Source: Janthinobacterium sp. PAMC25594
GTDB taxonomy: Bacteria > Pseudomonadota > Gammaproteobacteria > Burkholderiales > Burkholderiaceae_D
Length of the DNA stretch: 64,000 bases
Direction: 5' to 3'
Assembly: GCF_019443505.1 (NCBI RefSeq)
Contig: NZ_CP080377.1
Coordinates: 2,914,001-2,978,000, forward strand
How positions within the stretch are numbered: the stretch's first letter is position 1; each line of letters begins with the position of its first letter. Both the position numbers and the translations under genes were made by a program. The notes under the pieces are model-generated. The model did no database searches. It worked only from the letters and a program-made list of their open reading frames with translations, and was not told the origin of the DNA. Shown piece after piece: positions 53,895 through 64,000 of this stretch.

Positions 53895-54989
53895 TCATGC
53901 CAGTTTTTCCAATACGTGTGCGATCGCCTCATTGGCGTCGCGCTTGCCTGCTGCCAGTGCCGCCTGCGCCATGTGCTGGCAGCTGTCGCGCGTCAAGGAC
54001 GCCAGCAGGGTGCTCAGCGACGCCGCACTCATTTCCGTCTGCGGCAGATGAATCGCCGCGCCCTGCTTCGCCATCCATTGCGCATTGTCGCGCTGGTGAC
54101 TCGTGGTCGACGCCACCAGCGGCACGAGCACGCTGGCCACGCCGGCCGCCGTCAATTCCGACAGGGTGATGGCGCCTGCGCGGCAAATCACCAGGTCGGC
54201 CTCGGTATACGCCCTGGCCATGTCGTCGATGAAATCGACCACATTGGCTTGCACGCCCGCCTGCGCATACGCGGCATGCAGGGCGTCGATATTCTTCTTG
54301 CCCGACTGGTGCGTCACCAGCGGACGTACGCCCTCCGGCATCAGTGCCAGCGCGGCAGGCAGATTGTCGTTCAGCGCTTTCGCGCCCAGGCTGCCGCCCA
54401 CCACCAGGATGCGCAGCGGCCCGCTGCGGCCCGCGAAACGCGAGGCCGGCGGCGCCATGGCGAGGATCTCGGCGCGCACGGGATTGCCCGTGACGACGGC
54501 CTTGCCGGCGGCGCTGCCGAAATCGGCGGGAAAACCGAAGCACACCTGCTGCGCCAGCGGCACCAGCGTCTTGTTCGACAACAGCAGCGCCGCATCGGCA
54601 TTGACCAGCACCAGCGGCACGCCCTTCAGGCGCGCCATCAGGCCGCCCGGCACGGTGACGTAGCCGCCCATGCCCATCACCACGTCCGGCTTGCGGCTGG
54701 CGATGAAGCGGCGGATGGCAAAGAGGCTGGCCAGCATCCTGAAGCCGCCTTTGAGCGTATGCGCCAGGCCCTTGCCGCGCATGCCGGAAAATTCGATGGC
54801 GTCCATGGGAATGCCGCTTTTCGGCACCAGTTCCTGCTCCATGCCATGGGTCGTGCCCAGCCAGCTCACTTCCCAGCCGCGCGCGCGCATGGTCTGCGCA
54901 ATCGCCAGGCCCGGGAAAATATGGCCGCCGGTGCCGGCCGCCATGATCATCAGTCTTTTCGTCGTTTTCAAGTTCGTCACGTTGTTCAT
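53895..54989 (-). CDS. murG: UDP-GlcNAc:undecaprenyl-PP-MurNAc-pentapeptide transferase MurG
   Basis: Makes lipid II from lipid I on the inner face of the membrane. 364 residues. GT-B fold with [17 protein letters not shown] (16-32), [14 protein letters not shown] near 98 and the UDP-GlcNAc site [23 protein letters not shown] in two parts near 265-287. Overlaps ftsW by 4 bp (ATGA). A possible later Met (MIMAAGTGG) would trim the 13-residue leader. Confidence 0.96.
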   Translation of the reverse strand: MNNVTNLKTTKRLMIMAAGTGGHIFPGLAIAQTMRARGWEVSWLGTTHGMEQELVPKSGIPMDAIEFSGMRGKGLAHTLKGGFRMLASLFAIRRFIASRKPDVVMGMGGYVTVPGGLMARLKGVPLVLVNADAALLLSNKTLVPLAQQVCFGFPADFGSAAGKAVVTGNPVRAEILAMAPPASRFAGRSGPLRILVVGGSLGAKALNDNLPAALALMPEGVRPLVTHQSGKKNIDALHAAYAQAGVQANVVDFIDDMARAYTEADLVICRAGAITLSELTAAGVASVLVPLVASTTSHQRDNAQWMAKQGAAIHLPQTEMSAASLSTLLASLTRDSCQHMAQAALAAGKRDANEAIAHVLEKLA

Positions 54990-56197
54990 AGCCGGCCTCC
55001 GCGCATCAGGATCCGGTTTTCGTAATCGATGCGCAGCAAGATCGCCAGGCCGATACAGTTAATCAGTACGCCCGTGCCGCCATAACTCATCAGGGGCAAA
55101 GTCAGGCCCTTGGTCGGCAGCAGGCCCAGGTTCACGCCCATGTTGATGAAGGTCTGCACGCCGATCCAGATGGCGATGCCTTTCGCCGTCAGTCCCGCGA
55201 AGGTCTGGTCGATGGCGATCGCCTGGCGGCCGATGTCGAACGCGCGCTTGATAATCCAGTAGAACATGCCGATCACGATCAGCACGCCCACCAGGCCAAG
55301 CTCCTCGCCGATCACGGCCAGCAAGAAGTCCGTATGCGCTTCGGGCAGGTAGTGCAGCTTTTCCACGCTGCCGCCCAGGCCCACGCCAAACAGTTCGCCG
55401 CGCCCGAAGGCGATCAGCGAGTGCGTCAGCTGGTAAGCCTTGTTCAGGGCATTATCTTCCTGCCACGGATCGAGATACGCGAAAAACCGCTCGCGGCGGA
55501 ATTTCGACAAGGCGATGATGGTGACGAAGATCGCCGTCAGCATGGCGCCGATGCCGCCGAACCAGATGGCGTTGACGCCGCCCAGGAACAGGATACCCAT
55601 GGCGATGCAGACGATCACGCCGAAAGCACCCAGATCGGGCTCCATCAGCAGCAGCAGGCCGACGAAGCTCACAGCCAGCGCCATCGGCATGAAGCCCTTG
55701 GTCAGCTTGTGCATGTATTCCTGCTTGCGCACCGTGTAATCGGCCGCGTACAGCACCATCACCACCTTCATTAGCTCGGACGGCTGCGGCCGCAGGCCCG
55801 GCAGGTTCAGCCAGCGGCGACCGCCGTTGACCGACACGCCCAGGCCCGGTATCAAGACCATCACCAGCAGCACCAGGGTGCCGATGAACAGCCACGGCGC
55901 GATCTTTTGCCAGGTGGCCACGGGAATGCGGAACACCAGCGCGCCGACGATGATCGATATACCGATGAACAATGCCTGGCGCACGACGAAATAATTGTTC
56001 GTGTAAGCGGCGAACTTGCGCGCGTCCGACAGCGAGATCGACGCCGAATACACCATTACCATGCCCAGCAACATGAGCAGCAGGACGACCCACACCAGCG
56101 GCTTGTCATAGTCCATCATCTTCGATTGCCGCGCACGGCTATCCAGCGGCTTGGCCGCCGAGCCGAAACCAAAGCTGAAGGGCAGTTGGAAGGCCAT
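54986..56197 (-). CDS. ftsW: division-specific peptidoglycan polymerase FtsW
   Basis: SEDS-family glycosyltransferase acting with FtsI. 403 residues, about ten membrane helices: MVYSASI (48-54), [21 protein letters not shown] (124-144, split), and the late [19 protein letters not shown] motif. Cytoplasmic N-terminus of about 30 residues. Start overlaps murD by 1 base. Confidence 0.96.
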   Translation of the reverse strand: MAFQLPFSFGFGSAAKPLDSRARQSKMMDYDKPLVWVVLLLMLLGMVMVYSASISLSDARKFAAYTNNYFVVRQALFIGISIIVGALVFRIPVATWQKIAPWLFIGTLVLLVMVLIPGLGVSVNGGRRWLNLPGLRPQPSELMKVVMVLYAADYTVRKQEYMHKLTKGFMPMALAVSFVGLLLLMEPDLGAFGVIVCIAMGILFLGGVNAIWFGGIGAMLTAIFVTIIALSKFRRERFFAYLDPWQEDNALNKAYQLTHSLIAFGRGELFGVGLGGSVEKLHYLPEAHTDFLLAVIGEELGLVGVLIVIGMFYWIIKRAFDIGRQAIAIDQTFAGLTAKGIAIWIGVQTFINMGVNLGLLPTKGLTLPLMSYGGTGVLINCIGLAILLRIDYENRILMRGGRL

Positions 56198-57753
56198 CAG
56201 ATATCCTGTCCGTTTTCCAGCGCGATGTCGCGCACGGCGTCGACAAACACCTGCGCGCGGTGCGCATAGTTCTTGAACATGTCCAGGCTGGCGCAGGCGG
56301 GCGACAGCAGCACGGCATCGCCGGCCTGCGCCAGGCTGCTGGCGCGCTTGACGGCTTCCGGCAAGGTGGCGCAGTCGATGATATCCACGCCAGCCGGCTC
56401 CAGAGCAGCGCGCAGCGCAGGCGCATCGCGGCCGATCAGCACCACGGCCCGCACGTAGCGCGACACGGGTTCAGCCAGCGGCGAAAAATCCTGCCCCTTG
56501 CCGTCACCGCCGGCGATCAGCACCAAACGCTGTTCCGCGCCGCCAAACGCCTTGCCCAGGCCGAACAGGGCCGCCACGGTCGCGCCCACGTTGGTGCCCT
56601 TGCTGTCGTCGTAGTATTCGACTTCACCCACGGCCGTGATCAGTTCCACCCGGTGCGGTTCGCCCTGGTATTCGCGCAAGCCGTGCAGCAGCGGCGCGAA
56701 CGGCAAGCCGATGGCGCGGCACAGGGCCAGCGCCGCCAGCGCATTCGAGGCATTGTGCTGGCCGCGGATCTTCAGCGCGTCGGCCGGCATCAGTTTCTTG
56801 GCCATCGTCGGCACCGGTTCCGGCGCCGGATCGTTCTTCCGGCGTTTTTTCTCGATGACTTCTTCGCTGGGCACGGCTTGCGCCAGCCAGAAGATGCCGC
56901 GTTCATTCACCAGGCCAAAGCTGTCGACTTCCGCCGGTTCGCCCGTGCCGAAGGTGATCGTCGCGGCCAGCGGATCGGCCATGTGCATAACTGACGCATC
57001 GTCGCGGTTCAGGATGCGCACGGTCTGGTCGCCGAAGATGCGTGCCTTGTCGCTCGCATAGGAGGCCATGTCGCCATGCCAGTCCAGGTGGTCCTGCGAT
57101 AGATTCAGGACCGTGGCCGCATCGGCCTGCAGGCTGAACGTCGTGTGCAACTGGAAGCTGGACAACTCCAAAATCCACGCTTGCGGCAAGGTGCTGGCGA
57201 CGGGTTCCGCCGCTTCAGCGTCCGCATCGAGCGGCAGCGGCGCGGGCTCGGCATCGAGCACTTCGCGCAGCACGTCCAGCGCGGCCGGGCTGATATTGCC
57301 GGCCACGCGCGTGGCCAGGCCGGCGCGCTCGCACAGCAGGCCCACCAGGCTGGTGACCGTCGTCTTGCCGTTGGTGCCCGTGATGGCGATGACTTTCGGC
57401 GCATAGCCGCGTTCCGCCTTGAGCGCGGCCAAGGCTTGGGCGAACAGTTCGATCTCGCCCCACACGGGGATATTTTTCTCGGCTGCGGCCGGGGCGATCT
57501 GCGCCAGTTCGCGCTGCGGCGCCAGGCCGGGGCTGACGGCGACGAAATCGACGCCATCGAGCAATTCGGCCGTGAAGGCGCCGGCGATGAACCGCGCCTG
57601 CGGCACGGCGGCCTGCAGTGCGGCCAGGCGCTCAGGGGTTTCCCTTGTATCGGCCACGCGCACGGTCGCACCGCTGCGGGCCAGCCACAGGGCCATGGCC
57701 AGGCCCGACTCCCCAAGGCCCAGTACCAGTGCGGTTTTAGCGTCGTACATCAT
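56197..57753 (-). CDS. murD: UDP-N-acetylmuramoyl-L-alanine-D-glutamate ligase
   Basis: Adds D-Glu to UDP-MurNAc-L-Ala. 518 residues, about 80 longer than the E. coli enzyme. N-terminal [15 protein letters not shown] (10-24), P-loop [13 protein letters not shown] near 122, [10 protein letters not shown] and [15 protein letters not shown]. The extra length is in two insertions: an Ala/Pro/Glu-rich stretch near 175-195 and a basic-then-proline stretch [15 protein letters not shown] near 300. Both are surface-loop-like. Two adjacent ATG codons at 57753 and 57750; start overlaps the mraY stop. Confidence 0.94.
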   Translation of the reverse strand: MMYDAKTALVLGLGESGLAMALWLARSGATVRVADTRETPERLAALQAAVPQARFIAGAFTAELLDGVDFVAVSPGLAPQRELAQIAPAAAEKNIPVWGEIELFAQALAALKAERGYAPKVIAITGTNGKTTVTSLVGLLCERAGLATRVAGNISPAALDVLREVLDAEPAPLPLDADAEAAEPVASTLPQAWILELSSFQLHTTFSLQADAATVLNLSQDHLDWHGDMASYASDKARIFGDQTVRILNRDDASVMHMADPLAATITFGTGEPAEVDSFGLVNERGIFWLAQAVPSEEVIEKKRRKNDPAPEPVPTMAKKLMPADALKIRGQHNASNALAALALCRAIGLPFAPLLHGLREYQGEPHRVELITAVGEVEYYDDSKGTNVGATVAALFGLGKAFGGAEQRLVLIAGGDGKGQDFSPLAEPVSRYVRAVVLIGRDAPALRAALEPAGVDIIDCATLPEAVKRASSLAQAGDAVLLSPACASLDMFKNYAHRAQVFVDAVRDIALENGQDI

Positions 57754-58928
57754 CAGCGCAGCTTCAAGGTGGTCAGGCCGAGCAGCACCAGCATCATGGT
57801 GATGATCCAGAAACGCACGACAACCTGCGTCTCTTTCCAGCCTTTTTGTTCAAAATGGTGATGCAGTGGCGCCATCAGGAAAACGCGGCGGCCAGCGCCA
57901 TAGCGCTTCTTGGTGTACTTGAACCAGACGACCTGGATGATCACGGACAGCGTTTCGACGACGAAGATGCCGCCCATGATGAACAGGACGATTTCCTGGC
58001 GCACGATGACGGCGACGGTGCCCAGCGCGCCGCCCAGTGCCAGCGCGCCCACGTCGCCCATGAACACTTTCGCGGGGTGCGTGTTATACCAGAGGAAGGC
58101 CAGGCCGGAACCGGCCAGCGCGCCGCAGAAGATCACCAGTTCGCCGGCGCCTGGAATGTGCGGAATGAACAGGTAGCGCGCATACGTGGCGTTACCCGTC
58201 AGGTAGGCGAACAGGCCCAGGGCCGTACCCACCATCACGGTCGGCATGATGGCCAGGCCGTCGAGGCCATCGGTGAAATTGACGGCGTTGCTGGTGCCGA
58301 CGATGACGCAATAGGTCAGCGCGATGAAGCCCCACACGCCCAGCGGATAGCTGATGGTTTTAAAGAAGGGCACGATCAGATCGGCTTTCGGCGGCAGGTC
58401 CATGGCGAAGCCCGACTGCACCCAGGCGTAGATCAGATTCCACACGTGGCCCGCGTCCGGTTCCGACACGGAGACGGAGAACGCCAGGTAAAACGCGGCG
58501 ACGATGCCGATCAGCGACTGCCAGAAGTATTTTTCACGCGAGCGCATGCCTTCCGGATCCTGGTGCACCACCTTGCGGTAGTCGTCGGCCCAGCCGACGG
58601 CGCCAAAGCCCAGGGTGACGATCAGGACCGGCCAGATGAAGCGGTTCGACAGGTCGGCCCACAGCAGGGTGGAAATGCCGATGGCGATCAGGATCAGCAC
58701 ACCGCCCATGGTGGGCGTGCCGTGTTTTTTCAGGTGCGTCTGCGGGCCGTCCGTGCGCACGGCCTGGCCGACCTTCATGCGCGTGAGCATGCGGATCACG
58801 GCGGGACCGGCGCACAGGCCGATCAGAATCGCCGTCAAGGTGGCGAAGACGGCGCGGAAAGTGATGAAGTTAAAGACCCGCAATGGGCCAATGTCGTCCT
58901 GGAAATAATGAGCGAGCCAGAGCAGCAT
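57753..58928 (-). CDS. mraY: phospho-MurNAc-pentapeptide translocase MraY
   Basis: Transfers phospho-MurNAc-pentapeptide to undecaprenyl phosphate, making lipid I. 391 residues, ten membrane helices with loop motifs [14 protein letters not shown] (68-81), [11 protein letters not shown] (about 222), and [12 protein letters not shown], then HHHFEQKGW near the C-terminus. Length normal for proteobacteria. 2-bp gap after murF. Confidence 0.97.
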   Translation of the reverse strand: MLLWLAHYFQDDIGPLRVFNFITFRAVFATLTAILIGLCAGPAVIRMLTRMKVGQAVRTDGPQTHLKKHGTPTMGGVLILIAIGISTLLWADLSNRFIWPVLIVTLGFGAVGWADDYRKVVHQDPEGMRSREKYFWQSLIGIVAAFYLAFSVSVSEPDAGHVWNLIYAWVQSGFAMDLPPKADLIVPFFKTISYPLGVWGFIALTYCVIVGTSNAVNFTDGLDGLAIMPTVMVGTALGLFAYLTGNATYARYLFIPHIPGAGELVIFCGALAGSGLAFLWYNTHPAKVFMGDVGALALGGALGTVAVIVRQEIVLFIMGGIFVVETLSVIIQVVWFKYTKKRYGAGRRVFLMAPLHHHFEQKGWKETQVVVRFWIITMMLVLLGLTTLKLR

Positions 58929-58930
58929 GA

Positions 58931-60361
58931 TTAGTGAGCTTCCTTGTTATTGTTGTTTGAACCAATCAAATGCTGCACGGCCCGTTCCATCTTCATGAAG
59001 CGGGAGCCCTTGATTAATACTGTTGCATCCGAACGGCCGGACAAATGCGCATCAAGCGCCGCCAGCAAACCGTCGAACTGTTCGAAATACTCCACGACCG
59101 TGCCTGATTCCTGGCTGGCGGCAGCCTGCGCCGCATTCACCAGATGGCGCGCCAGGCCGCCCGTCGCCAGCACGTGTTCGATGCCTTTGGCGGCGGCGTA
59201 GGCGCCGATCTCTTCGTGGAACTGCTGCCCCTGCGTGCCGACTTCGCCCATCTCGCCCAGCACCAGGATGCGCGGCTTTGCTGCCTGCGCCAGCACATCG
59301 ATGGCCGCGCGCGCCGAATCCGGATTGGCGTTATACGTGTCGTCAATGATGGTGGCGCCGTTGGCGGCACGTTTTTTCTGCAGGCGGCCATTCACGGGCG
59401 CGAACGCCTCCAGGCCCTGCTTGATATGGTCGATGGCGATGCCGGCGCCGACGGCGCATGCCACGGCGGCCAGCGCATTGCGCACATTGTGCTCGCCCGC
59501 CGCCTGCAAGCCGACGAAGAACTGGCGCAAGCCGCCATCCTGCGCGCGCACGCTGACGAACATGTCGCTGCCAAAATCCTCGGCCGCGCGGTGCGTGCAG
59601 CTCACGTCCGCCTCTTTCGACAGGCCGAAGGTGATGACGGCGCGCGCGCCGGCCAGCTCGCGCCACACGGGCGTGAATTCATCGCCGTGCGGGAAGACGG
59701 CCACGCCGTCGTCGGCCAATGCCGCCAGCGCCGCGCCGTTTTCGCGCGCCACCGCTACTACCGTGTGCATGAATTCCTGGTGCTCGCGCTGCGCATTGTT
59801 GACCATCGCCAGGGTCGGCGCGGCGATTGCCGCCAGGCGCGCGATTTCGCCCGGATGGTTCATGCCCATCTCGATGACGGCCGCCTGGTGTTGCTCGCTC
59901 AGACGGAACAGGGTCAATGGCACGCCGATCTCGTTATTCAGGTTGCCGCGCGTGGCCAGGCGCGCTTCTTCGCCAAAGGCCGCCGCCAGGATCGATGAAA
60001 TCATCTCCTTGACGGTGGTCTTGCCATTGCTGCCGGTGACGCCGATGACGGGTACATTGAAACGGCCGCGCCAGAAATTGGCGATGCGGCCCAGCGCGAC
60101 CAGGGTATCGGGCACCACGATGGCTGCTACCCGTCCGCTGTCCCAGCCTGCGGGCAGGCGCTCGACCACCACGGCGGCGACGCCGCGCGCGGCCACCTGC
60201 TCGAGGAAATCGTGGGCGTCGAAGCTCTCGCCGCGCAAGGCGACGAACAGCGAACCGGCTTGGGCGCTGCGGCTGTCGGTGGACACGCCGTCAAACGCCG
60301 CGTCGCCCGTCAGCTGCGCGCCGTCCAGCGACGGCATCAGTTCTGTCAGGGTGCCGCGCAT
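58931..60361 (-). CDS. murF: UDP-MurNAc-tripeptide-D-alanyl-D-alanine ligase
   Basis: Adds D-Ala-D-Ala, completing the pentapeptide precursor. 476 residues: [19 protein letters not shown] (28-46), P-loop [14 protein letters not shown] (107-120), [14 protein letters not shown] and [14 protein letters not shown]. Overlaps murE by one base; ends with an Asn/Lys/His-rich tail. Confidence 0.96.
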   Translation of the reverse strand: MRGTLTELMPSLDGAQLTGDAAFDGVSTDSRSAQAGSLFVALRGESFDAHDFLEQVAARGVAAVVVERLPAGWDSGRVAAIVVPDTLVALGRIANFWRGRFNVPVIGVTGSNGKTTVKEMISSILAAAFGEEARLATRGNLNNEIGVPLTLFRLSEQHQAAVIEMGMNHPGEIARLAAIAAPTLAMVNNAQREHQEFMHTVVAVARENGAALAALADDGVAVFPHGDEFTPVWRELAGARAVITFGLSKEADVSCTHRAAEDFGSDMFVSVRAQDGGLRQFFVGLQAAGEHNVRNALAAVACAVGAGIAIDHIKQGLEAFAPVNGRLQKKRAANGATIIDDTYNANPDSARAAIDVLAQAAKPRILVLGEMGEVGTQGQQFHEEIGAYAAAKGIEHVLATGGLARHLVNAAQAAASQESGTVVEYFEQFDGLLAALDAHLSGRSDATVLIKGSRFMKMERAVQHLIGSNNNNKEAH

Positions 60362-61881
60362 CAGTTCGTCCTCATCATGGTCAGGCGCGCGGACAGGGCC
60401 AGCTGCGCATGATCGGCGTCGGAGAACGGCAGTTTCTTGCCCTTGATTTCCTGGTACGGCTCATGGCCCTTGCCCGCCAACAGGATCACGTCCGGCTTGG
60501 CGGCGTGCTTGATGGCCGACAGGATGGCCGCGGCGCGATCTTCGATGGCCTGCGGCTGCGGGCCGTCGGCACGCATGCCGGCGACGATCTGCGCGATGAT
60601 GGCGTGCGGGTCTTCGCTGCGCGGATTGTCGCTGGTAACCAGCACGTGATCGGCCAGCTGCGCGATGGCGCCCATCTGCGGACGCTTGCCCGGATCGCGG
60701 TCGCCGCCGCAGCCGAACACGCACCACAGCTGGCCGCCCCGTTCCTGCGCCACCTGGCGCAAGGCGGCCAGGGTCTTTTCCAGCGCATCCGGCGTATGCG
60801 CGTAATCGATGACGACCATCGGCGCTTCCTGGCCGCCCACCTGCTGCATGCGGCCCGGGGCCGGCTGCAAGGATTCGATGCCGTCGATGGCGGCGCGCAG
60901 GCCGGTGCCGTGTGCCAGCAAGGCGCCCAGCACGGCCAGCGCATTGCTGATATTGAAGTGCCCCACCAGCTGCGTCTTGACCAGCGCCACGCCGAGCGCG
61001 CATTCCAGGTGGAAGTCGGTGCCGGCATTGCGACTGCGGAACTGGCTGGCGCGCAGCATCAGCACGCCAGGCAGGTCGGGCTGGCTGGCTGCATCCTGCA
61101 GGGTATAGCCGATGACGGGATATTCGCCCGCCAGCTTGCCGTCCACGTGCGCCGCCAGGCGCAAGCCCATGGCGTCATCGAGGTTGATGACGGCCGTTTT
61201 CAGGCCGGGCCAGTCGAACAGCTTGACTTTGGCGGCCTCGTAGGTGGCCATGTCGCCATGGTAGTCGAGGTGGTCGCGCGTCAAATTGGTGAACATGGCG
61301 ACATCAAAATGCATGCCGGCCGCGCGTTCCTGGTCCAGGCCGATCGACGACACTTCGATGGCAACGGCTTTGGCGCCGGCGTCGCGCATGGCGGCCAGTT
61401 TGCGCGCCAGCAGCACGGCGTCGGGCGTGGTGTAGCCGGTGACGTCGAATTCGATGGCGCCGCGCGGCTTGCACAGGCCCACGCCCAAGGTACCGATGAC
61501 GGACGAGGTTACACCGAGGCGCGCCAGCGCTTGCGCCAGCCATAGCGCGCACGAGGTCTTGCCATTCGTGCCCGTCACGCCAGCGCTGAACATGGCACTG
61601 TCGGGCATGTCGTAGAACGCATGCGCCACGGGACCGGCCAGGCGTTTCAGGTCGCTGACCAGCAGATGCGGCACGCTCCATGCGGCGTTCCATTCCACGG
61701 CGTCATGCACGATGGCGGCTGCGCCCTGCGCGATGGCAGCGGCGATAAAATCGGTGGCGCCCGCATAGGCGAAAAACACGTCGCCGCTTTGCACGCGGCG
61801 CGAGTCGGACGTCAGCTGCCCGGACGGGGCAGCCGCTTTGATCCACAAACTGATGTCTTGTATGGTCATGAGTGACTTCAC
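60361..61881 (-). CDS. murE: UDP-MurNAc-L-Ala-D-Glu:meso-diaminopimelate ligase
   Basis: Adds meso-DAP. 506 residues: DSRRVQSGDVFFAYAG (26-41), P-loop GVTGTNGKTSCALWLAQA near 100-117, and the DNPRSEDP motif that specifies meso-DAP over lysine near 420. So the wall is DAP type, as in Gram-negatives. Starts at 61881 overlapping ftsI (ATGA); MTIQDIS four codons later is an alternative start. Confidence 0.96.
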   Translation of the reverse strand: MKSLMTIQDISLWIKAAAPSGQLTSDSRRVQSGDVFFAYAGATDFIAAAIAQGAAAIVHDAVEWNAAWSVPHLLVSDLKRLAGPVAHAFYDMPDSAMFSAGVTGTNGKTSCALWLAQALARLGVTSSVIGTLGVGLCKPRGAIEFDVTGYTTPDAVLLARKLAAMRDAGAKAVAIEVSSIGLDQERAAGMHFDVAMFTNLTRDHLDYHGDMATYEAAKVKLFDWPGLKTAVINLDDAMGLRLAAHVDGKLAGEYPVIGYTLQDAASQPDLPGVLMLRASQFRSRNAGTDFHLECALGVALVKTQLVGHFNISNALAVLGALLAHGTGLRAAIDGIESLQPAPGRMQQVGGQEAPMVVIDYAHTPDALEKTLAALRQVAQERGGQLWCVFGCGGDRDPGKRPQMGAIAQLADHVLVTSDNPRSEDPHAIIAQIVAGMRADGPQPQAIEDRAAAILSAIKHAAKPDVILLAGKGHEPYQEIKGKKLPFSDADHAQLALSARLTMMRTN

Positions 61882-63656
61882 ATGGCCTCCGGGCCGGCAT
61901 TGGCCGGGACCACGATTTCGGTAACGGAGGAATCGGGCGGTACGTTCATCGCGCGCAGCGCGTTGGTCGCAATCGCCGCGAAAGCGGGAGCGGCAACCTG
62001 GCCGCCATAGTGGGCCGGGCCGGTCGGTTCATCGATCATCACGGCAATGATGAAGCGCGGCGCCGACATCGGCACCATGCCCACGAAAGAGCCGATGTAT
62101 TTGCGCGGCATCGCATAGCGGCCGTTTTCCACTTTATAAGCGGTACCCGTCTTGCCGCCCACGCGGTAGCCGGCGACCTGGGCGCGCTTGGCCGAGCCGT
62201 GCGCGCCGGAGACCACCAGTTCCAGCATGGCGCGCATTTCGGCGGCCGTCTTCGGCTTGATCACCTGCTGGCCCACGGGCAGCTCATTGACCTTCTGGAA
62301 TGACAGGGGGATCGTGTCGCCATCACGCGCGAACATCATGTAGGAGCGCGCCAGCTGGATCAGCGACACGGAAATGCCGTTACCGTAGCTCATGGTGGCC
62401 TGCTCCACCGGGCGCCACGATTTATACGGACGCACGCGGCCGGCCACGGCGCCGGGGAAGCCCCATTTCGGCTGCTGGCCGAAGCCCACCTTGGTAAACA
62501 TTTCCCACATTTCCTGCGACGGCATGCCCAGCGCGATTTTCGAGGTGCCGATGTTCGACGACATCTCGATGATTTCGGAGACACTGATCACGCCGTGCGG
62601 CTTGGTGTCGGTAATGGTGCGGTCGGCGATGGTGTAGCGGCCCGGGCCCGTGTCGATCAGGGTGGTCGGCTTGACCCGGCCCGTGTCGAGCGCCAGCGAG
62701 ACGGTGATCGGCTTCAGGGTCGAACCGGGTTCAAAGGTGTCGGTCATGACGCGGTTGCGCAGCTGCTGGCCCGTGAGCTTGCGGCGGTCGTTCGGGTCGT
62801 AGCTCGGGTAGTTGGCCAGGGCCAGCACTTCGCCCGTGTGCACGTCGAGCACCACGGCGCCGCCGGCCTTGGCATTGAATTTTTCCACCGCTTCCTTCAA
62901 CTGCGTGAAGGCGATGTACTGGATCTTGCTGTCGACGGACAGGGTCAGGTCCTTGCCGTCATGCGGTTCGTGGATGAAGCCGATGTCTTCGACGATGTGG
63001 CCCAGGCGGTCCTTGATCACGCGGCGGCTGCCGGTGGTGCCGACGAGGGTTTTCTGCTGCGCCAGTTCCATGCTTTCCTGGCCCACGTCTTCCACGTTGG
63101 TAAAGCCCACCACGTGGGTCATCACTTCGCCCTGTGGATAGAAGCGCTTGTATTCCTTGCGCTCGTCGATGCCATCGATGCCCAGCTTGGAGATCTTGTC
63201 GGCCACGTCCATCTCGACCTGGCGTTTCAGGTAAACGAAGCTGCGGTCCGAATCGAGCTTCTTGCGCAATTCGTTGACGTTCATTTCCAGCAGGCCGGCC
63301 AGCGCGTTGATTTTCTCGGGCGACGCCTGCAGCACGTCGTCGGGAATGGCCCAGATGGCTTTCACGGGCACGGACGATGCCAGCACCTGGCCGTTGCGGT
63401 CGGTGATCTTGCCGCGCGTGGCCGGCAGTTCCAGCGTGCGCTCGTAGCGCGCCTTGCCCTGCTTTTGCAAAAACTGCGTCGACACGCCCTGCAGCCACAG
63501 GGCGCGCGCGCCCAGGCCGGCGAAAGCGAAGAACAGCAGGAACAGCACGACGCGCGAACGCCAGACGGGCAGACGCACTGCCAGAACAGGGTTCTTCGAG
63601 AATGGCACGCCTTTCGATGCCGCCACCCGGCCGTTGCTGTTACCGCCCAACTTCAT
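61878..63656 (-). CDS. ftsI: peptidoglycan transpeptidase FtsI (PBP3)
   Basis: Division transpeptidase and beta-lactam target. 592 residues: cytoplasmic basic N-terminus, transmembrane segment (about 34-55), pedestal domain with TRGKITDRNGQVLASSVPV, then the catalytic serine in FEPGSTLKPITVS (SxxK near 306), SSN in EMSSNIGTSK, and KTGT in VGGKTGTAYKV. Overlaps ftsL by one base. Confidence 0.96.
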   Translation of the reverse strand: MKLGGNSNGRVAASKGVPFSKNPVLAVRLPVWRSRVVLFLLFFAFAGLGARALWLQGVSTQFLQKQGKARYERTLELPATRGKITDRNGQVLASSVPVKAIWAIPDDVLQASPEKINALAGLLEMNVNELRKKLDSDRSFVYLKRQVEMDVADKISKLGIDGIDERKEYKRFYPQGEVMTHVVGFTNVEDVGQESMELAQQKTLVGTTGSRRVIKDRLGHIVEDIGFIHEPHDGKDLTLSVDSKIQYIAFTQLKEAVEKFNAKAGGAVVLDVHTGEVLALANYPSYDPNDRRKLTGQQLRNRVMTDTFEPGSTLKPITVSLALDTGRVKPTTLIDTGPGRYTIADRTITDTKPHGVISVSEIIEMSSNIGTSKIALGMPSQEMWEMFTKVGFGQQPKWGFPGAVAGRVRPYKSWRPVEQATMSYGNGISVSLIQLARSYMMFARDGDTIPLSFQKVNELPVGQQVIKPKTAAEMRAMLELVVSGAHGSAKRAQVAGYRVGGKTGTAYKVENGRYAMPRKYIGSFVGMVPMSAPRFIIAVMIDEPTGPAHYGGQVAAPAFAAIATNALRAMNVPPDSSVTEIVVPANAGPEAM

Positions 63657-63925
63657 TATTCGCCCTCCGTCAGGTATTGCGTACGCGCCGCCGTCAGCGG
63701 CGTCATGCTCAGGTCGCGCCGTGCGATCGATTCGATGCGTTCATGCTTGCCCAAAGTGGACTGATCCAGCTGCAGCTGCGCCCAGTCGATGTCGAGCTGG
63801 CGCGACAGCGCTTGCGCGCGCTCCAGGTCGATCAGCAGGTGGCGCGACTGGTACTGCGCGTTCACCAGCGACAGGCCGCAGCACACCAGCAGCGCCGACA
63901 GCACGACACACAGCTTGCCAGTCAT
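63656..63925 (-). CDS. ftsL: cell division protein FtsL
   Basis: 89 residues. Short N-terminus, transmembrane segment LCVVLSALLVCCGLSLVNA (5-23), then a heptad-like coiled-coil region (about 25-60; ERAQALSRQLDIDWAQLQLDQ) that binds FtsB and FtsQ. Positioned between rsmH and ftsI as in most bacteria. Start overlaps the rsmH stop (ATGA). Confidence 0.93.
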   Translation of the reverse strand: MTGKLCVVLSALLVCCGLSLVNAQYQSRHLLIDLERAQALSRQLDIDWAQLQLDQSTLGKHERIESIARRDLSMTPLTAARTQYLTEGE

Positions 63926-64000
63926 CGGACGCCGCCACTGACTGGAATGGGCAAACGCTGCGCCACGCGCATCACGGCCGAACGCGAACGCGGGTTGCCC
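63922..64000 (-). CDS. rsmH: 16S rRNA m4C1402 methyltransferase RsmH, C-terminal end only
   Basis: The last 25 codons are visible on the minus strand, reading GNPRSRSAVMRVAQRL and on to a TGA that overlaps the ftsL start. The NPRSRSAxxRVAxRL ending is the RsmH/MraW C-terminus, and the position before ftsL is invariant in dcw clusters. The rest lies beyond the right edge. Confidence 0.88.
   Translation of the reverse strand, partial: GNPRSRSAVMRVAQRLPIPVSGGVR

Overview
This 64 kb window is chromosomal DNA from a high-GC betaproteobacterium, most likely Oxalobacteraceae (Janthinobacterium/Duganella/Massilia type). That placement is inferred from gene order: the division and cell-wall cluster runs through ftsZ, a peroxiredoxin, lpxC, a DUF721 gene and secA to argJ, and a pilC-pilD-coaE-zapD-yacG block follows, an order typical of Burkholderiales. 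The rRNA genes were not compared with a database.

Layout. (1) 1-7294: purine catabolism: guaD (cut by the window edge), xdhC, xdhB, xdhA and puuE on the minus strand, with uraH divergent. Together they take guanine/hypoxanthine via xanthine to urate and on towards allantoin. (2) 7303-13033: a REP-type repeat, then one complete rRNA operon on the minus strand (16S, tRNA-Ile(GAU), tRNA-Ala(UGC), 23S, 5S) with terminator, two boxA sites and two promoter candidates. (3) 13114-25965: cobalamin uptake and late assembly on the plus strand: cobT-cobS-cobC, a cobalamin riboswitch, then btuB, btuC, btuD, cobO, cobP, cbiB, cobD, btuF, a leaderless btuF-like gene and cobQ, mostly with overlapping stop/start codons. 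No corrin-ring genes are present, so this looks like a salvage and nucleotide-loop module. (4) 25969-29852: a lipoprotein, a LuxR-type regulator and a DHA2 drug exporter. (5) 29926-38638: pilC, pilD, coaE, zapD, yacG, a PIN-domain toxin/antitoxin pair, a Nudix hydrolase, a DUF815 ATPase, argJ and a lipoprotein esterase-like protein. (6) 38725-43327: secA, a divergent dciA-like gene, a REP repeat and lpxC. (7) 43403-47293: accessory insert: an EamA transporter, an XRE/MmyB regulator divergent from a methyltransferase, and a complete IS110-family element. (8) 47363-64000: peroxiredoxin and the dcw cluster read from the right edge (rsmH end, ftsL, ftsI, murE, murF, mraY, murD, ftsW, murG, murC, ddlB, ftsQ, ftsA, ftsZ).

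The most interesting object is the IS110-family element (46080-47293). Its non-coding left end folds as a bridge RNA. The element's ends, CT cores, target guides, donor guides and a promoter that forms only when the ends are joined can all be read from the sequence. The target guides match the conserved end of the REP repeats in this window, and the IS sits exactly inside one such repeat. I infer that its guide RNA directs it to REP elements.
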